Shown here: piece by piece, positions 5,211-8,025 of the stretch
Layout of the letters: every line of letters begins with the position of its first letter
Numbering within the stretch: the stretch's first letter is position 1
NCBI GenBank assembly: GCA_016744725.1
Contig: JADGDW010000189.1
Location: forward strand, 1-8,025
Reading direction: 5' to 3'
Origin: Candidatus Albibeggiatoa sp. nov. BB20
GTDB taxonomy: Bacteria; Pseudomonadota; Gammaproteobacteria; Beggiatoales; Beggiatoaceae
DNA: 8,025 nucleotides
Notes under the pieces: generated by a model
What the model was told of the DNA's origin: nothing
The model's input: only the letters and a program-made list of their open reading frames with translations
Databases searched by the model: none
Translations under genes and position numbers: made by a program

Positions 5211-8025
5211 ACATTAGTTCTCGGAAAATATCATGTGAAAAATATTGTATTTTTAGAAAAATCGTCGTAATAACAGCAAAAATCAAAGATGTACCATATA
5301 ATTGCACAAATCCAAAAATATTTACATCATAGTCGATATTGCCAAATATAAAAGAAGATAAGGTTGTCACATCAATCAGATAAGTGCTCAAAATACCAAG
5401 CCCACAAGCTAAAGTCACCACGATTGATGAGAGTAGGAATAAAAATAGCCAAATAATCACACCATGCAAACCTGACATTCGCATTAATGCAATCATTCTG
5501 GCTTGGCTTTCAACCAGTTGAATCATGGCGCTCACCAATACCACTAAACAAACCAGTAACATTGAATATTGTATGGCATCCAAGGTGTTAACTGCTTCGG
5601 TAATCGATTCAATCAAGCCATTGCCCGTATTAATCAATGAATAAAACTGATACTCCCCGATTTTTTTTGTCAGCGTATCCGTAGTAAATAAACCGATCTC
5701 AAGCTCATTAAGTTGTTTAAGCGTGTGTATTTGATCCAATTCAACTAATAAACGTTGTTCTACATCAAACCCTAACGCGGCTAATTCAGTTTGGGGCATG
5801 ATAATCGCTGAATCTATTTCCCTAATCCCAGTCTCAAAGGTTGCTCCAACCACAAAGAATTGTTTAGCATTATTATCGTCAATTTTTTGCGCCAGTAATT
5901 CCATGTTTTCAAAATAAATACGATCATGAATCCGAATCACCGTACCTGTCGAGACATTCATTTTATTAACCAATTGCTTACCGACATAAACAACGGGAAG
6001 TATCTGTTTTGTATATTGATTGCAACTATGTTCAATCGGTTGATTTAAATCAAACTGGACATCACTTAATGGAGAATAAAAGGTTTCTTCTTTCTCATTA
6101 TAAGCTTCATTTTGATAACGGAAACAAGACCCTGTATAACCCATAATTTCTTGATTAAAGTTCTCAATCAAATTCTGTTTTAAGCCTTTAATAAAGCCAA
6201 AAAGCTCGGGTTTAAAGCCAATAATAGAAACTTGTCTTTCATCATTGATTAAACCAAACTCACCGGGTTCTTGTTTGGAGGTGCTGGCTTCGGTCACAAA
6301 CTGAGTACATAAACTGGATGGATTGCTATAGCCTTGTTGTTGAAAATGCTGGTTGGCTTGTTGTTGCATGGAGGCATCACATTGCTCAACTCCGAGCATC
6401 ACTTGAAATCGATCTTGAACCAGTGGATTAACAATTTGTTTTTTAAAATTAAGCGCAAAGCCGTTGATTGTAAACAAACCAATATACACAATCGCTAAAA
6501 TCACAAAGGTAAAATAAGTTGGTATTGGGATATTTTTCGGTTTCGTCACCAGTGTGATTAATTCAAATGCAGGACGGAAAAAACTTTGACGTTGTTGTTT
6601 TATATTGCGATGTTGACCAATATTTAAATCATTTCTGGCCAGCATCCAAATAATAATGGCGGAAGCAATGATTTTAAACGGCCAAATTAACGGAGACACA
6701 ATCACAATCGCGCTGCTCCATAAAATCACTTTTTGATAACGCGCAGATAATTCTCGACGAAAATAGTTAAAGTTTGCGACCGTCACCGCCATCACCGCTA
6801 ACATCAAAGCAATAATATTAAAAATAATAAACGTATCTTGACTTAAGCTAGAAACCTCGGTGAGCTGCAATACAATTTCAGGATGATATGCCCAAGCAAT
6901 CGGTAATATAAACACAACGCTGGCTAATTTATATGCGGTTGGCACTAGCTCTTGGGTTGTTTTGCCAATGGTTTTAGCTGCTTGTTCTAAAACAGGGGCG
7001 AATGGTGGTGTGAGTCCAGCAAATACGGAGTAATACAATAAAAATAAATGTGCGTGTAAGCCTTCAATACCCACAACACCTAAGAAATGTGGCGCGATGA
7101 GTGCCATTAATAAATACACCGCAATGGCTGGTAAATGTTTGCCCAAATATAAAGTAATAAATGCCGTCACTGATAAAATCAGTAATTTAGTAAATTCGTA
7201 TTTAAAACTAAATAAGGAGTGTTGATTCTCTAATAAATATTTTGCTTCCCCAGACCATTTGGCCGTGTATTCAAATAATCCAGCACGTTCTAAAATGAAC
7301 AATAAAAGTCCTATCATTGCACATGATATTGCCAGCAAAATCCCATCTTTCCCAGCCTGTGCAAATGACCTGAGTAAATCAACATAGTATTGATGGCGAT
7401 TGTTTAAGTTTTTGTAGTTTGGTGACCATAAACCAAAGATAAAAATAAAAATGACAGCGGCGGCGGGATAAGTCGAAAGTGGTACTGTAAAAAAGCTAAT
7501 CGCAAATAATAAGCAGACTACTCCAAACGTCAACCATGTTAAAAATTGAATATGGGTGTCAAAATTTTTGTTTTTAAATTTAAGTTCTTTTTGAGCATAG
7601 TTAATGTCTAACGGTTTTAAATCCTGTTTGTTAGCCTCAATCGCAATCGCGACCCCTAATGCAAATAAGAATAAAAAAGCGGGAATCAATGAACCTATCA
7701 TCAAATCCATATATGAAATATTGTGCTCGACTTCTAAAATAATAAAAGCAACTACGCCCATCACGGGAGGAATCACTTTACCTGCGCTGGAGGCAACCGC
7801 TTCAATACTGGCAGCAAAAATAGGTTCGTAGCCCGACTGACGCATTAAATCAATGGTATATTTACCTGTTTTATTGACATTATCTTCTGCCGAGCCGCTG
7901 ATACTGCCGTATAACGCGGAATCAATCACGGCATATAAACCCGCACTTGCACCTTGTCGCCGACCATGAGTCAGCCTAAAAGCCACAAAATTAAGCAGCT
8001 TATCAATCCGAATCATGCGTAATGC
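5191..8025 (-). CDS. TRAP-type DctM permease fused to a MacB/FtsX-type ABC permease (N-terminus outside window)
   Basis: The frame stays open to the window edge (three more codons beyond the first Met at 8016), and the TRAP homology starts mid-domain, so the N-terminus is missing. Numbering is from that Met (941 residues). Residues 1-385 match the C-terminal part of a DctM permease (PF06808) as found in 4TM/12TM fused TRAP proteins: GSISGSAEDNVNKTG (37-51), SSAGKVIPPVMG (76-87) and LTPPFAP (335-341). Residues 395-460 add hydrophobic helices, then a basic cytoplasmic linker (about 461-495). Residues 500-941 have the MacB/LolC/FtsX permease layout: a helix (about 500-520), a periplasmic domain (about 521-808; C546, C570, C631, C665), and three helices (about 812-833, 853-880, 905-925), with RMIALMRMSGL between the first two as in PF02687. 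No stop or frameshift interrupts the junction, and both halves meet on the cytoplasmic side. The overlapping ATPase gene supports the ABC half being functional. A TRAP solute-binding protein may lie upstream. Domain calls are from pattern recognition; the fusion's function is unknown. Confidence 0.85.
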   Translation of the reverse strand, partial: ALRMIRIDKLLNFVAFRLTHGRRQGASAGLYAVIDSALYGSISGSAEDNVNKTGKYTIDLMRQSGYEPIFAASIEAVASSAGKVIPPVMGVVAFIILEVEHNISYMDLMIGSLIPAFLFLFALGVAIAIEANKQDLKPLDINYAQKELKFKNKNFDTHIQFLTWLTFGVVCLLFAISFFTVPLSTYPAAAVIFIFIFGLWSPNYKNLNNRHQYYVDLLRSFAQAGKDGILLAISCAMIGLLLFILERAGLFEYTAKWSGEAKYLLENQHSLFSFKYEFTKLLILSVTAFITLYLGKHLPAIAVYLLMALIAPHFLGVVGIEGLHAHLFLLYYSVFAGLTPPFAPVLEQAAKTIGKTTQELVPTAYKLASVVFILPIAWAYHPEIVLQLTEVSSLSQDTFIIFNIIALMLAVMAVTVANFNYFRRELSARYQKVILWSSAIVIVSPLIWPFKIIASAIIIWMLARNDLNIGQHRNIKQQRQSFFRPAFELITLVTKPKNIPIPTYFTFVILAIVYIGLFTINGFALNFKKQIVNPLVQDRFQVMLGVEQCDASMQQQANQHFQQQGYSNPSSLCTQFVTEASTSKQEPGEFGLINDERQVSIIGFKPELFGFIKGLKQNLIENFNQEIMGYTGSCFRYQNEAYNEKEETFYSPLSDVQFDLNQPIEHSCNQYTKQILPVVYVGKQLVNKMNVSTGTVIRIHDRIYFENMELLAQKIDDNNAKQFFVVGATFETGIREIDSAIIMPQTELAALGFDVEQRLLVELDQIHTLKQLNELEIGLFTTDTLTKKIGEYQFYSLINTGNGLIESITEAVNTLDAIQYSMLLVCLVVLVSAMIQLVESQARMIALMRMSGLHGVIIWLFLFLLSSIVVTLACGLGILSTYLIDVTTLSSFIFGNIDYDVNIFGFVQLYGTSLIFAVITTIFLKIQYFSHDIFRELMYASRRA

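Noticed and set aside
7604..7831. Plus-strand frame of 75 codons opposite the TRAP domain
   Set aside because: It lies opposite strongly recognisable TRAP coding sequence and has no ribosome site or homology.

Overview
This looks like chromosomal DNA from an AT-rich proteobacterium. Gammaproteobacteria are the likeliest group, because the two-subunit glycine decarboxylase protein and the CcoI/FixI-type copper ATPase both read like gammaproteobacterial versions. A sulfur-oxidising Thiotrichales-like host is possible but is only a guess from general resemblance. No rRNA, tRNA, CRISPR array or complete insertion sequence is visible.

Layout. Positions 1-62 hold sequence unrelated to the gene beside it. 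Positions 47-955 (minus) carry gcvPB, the PLP-binding subunit 2 of glycine dehydrogenase. Its N-terminal part is well conserved but it stops after 302 residues, roughly 180 short of the family, and no gcvPA lies upstream. Positions 956-1228 form a divergent promoter region. Positions 1229-3691 (plus) encode a complete CcoI/CopA2-type Cu(+) P-type ATPase that appears alone, without ccoS or the cbb3 oxidase genes. It converges on a minus-strand cluster, with a small weak hairpin between the two stop codons.

The minus-strand cluster, read from the right edge leftwards, is the notable part. The first gene is a very large membrane protein (5191 to beyond 8025) whose N-terminus lies outside the window. 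Its visible N-terminal half is the C-terminal portion of a TRAP-transporter DctM permease of the 4TM/12TM fused kind. Its C-terminal half is a MacB/LolC/FtsX-type ABC permease: one membrane helix, a periplasmic domain of about 290 residues with four cysteines, then three FtsX-type helices. The reading frame is continuous across the junction. The second gene, overlapping by 20 bases, is an ABC ATPase of the LolD/MacB/FtsE class with all catalytic motifs. The third, 75 bases further on, is an unrecognised basic, cysteine-containing exported protein, possibly a lipoprotein.

Inference: the cluster may encode a hybrid in which an ion-driven TRAP secondary-transport module is physically joined to an ATP-driven mechanotransmission or extrusion module, with the small exported protein as a possible envelope partner. 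Two normally conserved TRAP motifs have diverged in the DctM half, so its ion coupling or substrate handling may be altered. I know of no described system with this architecture, but I could not search for one.
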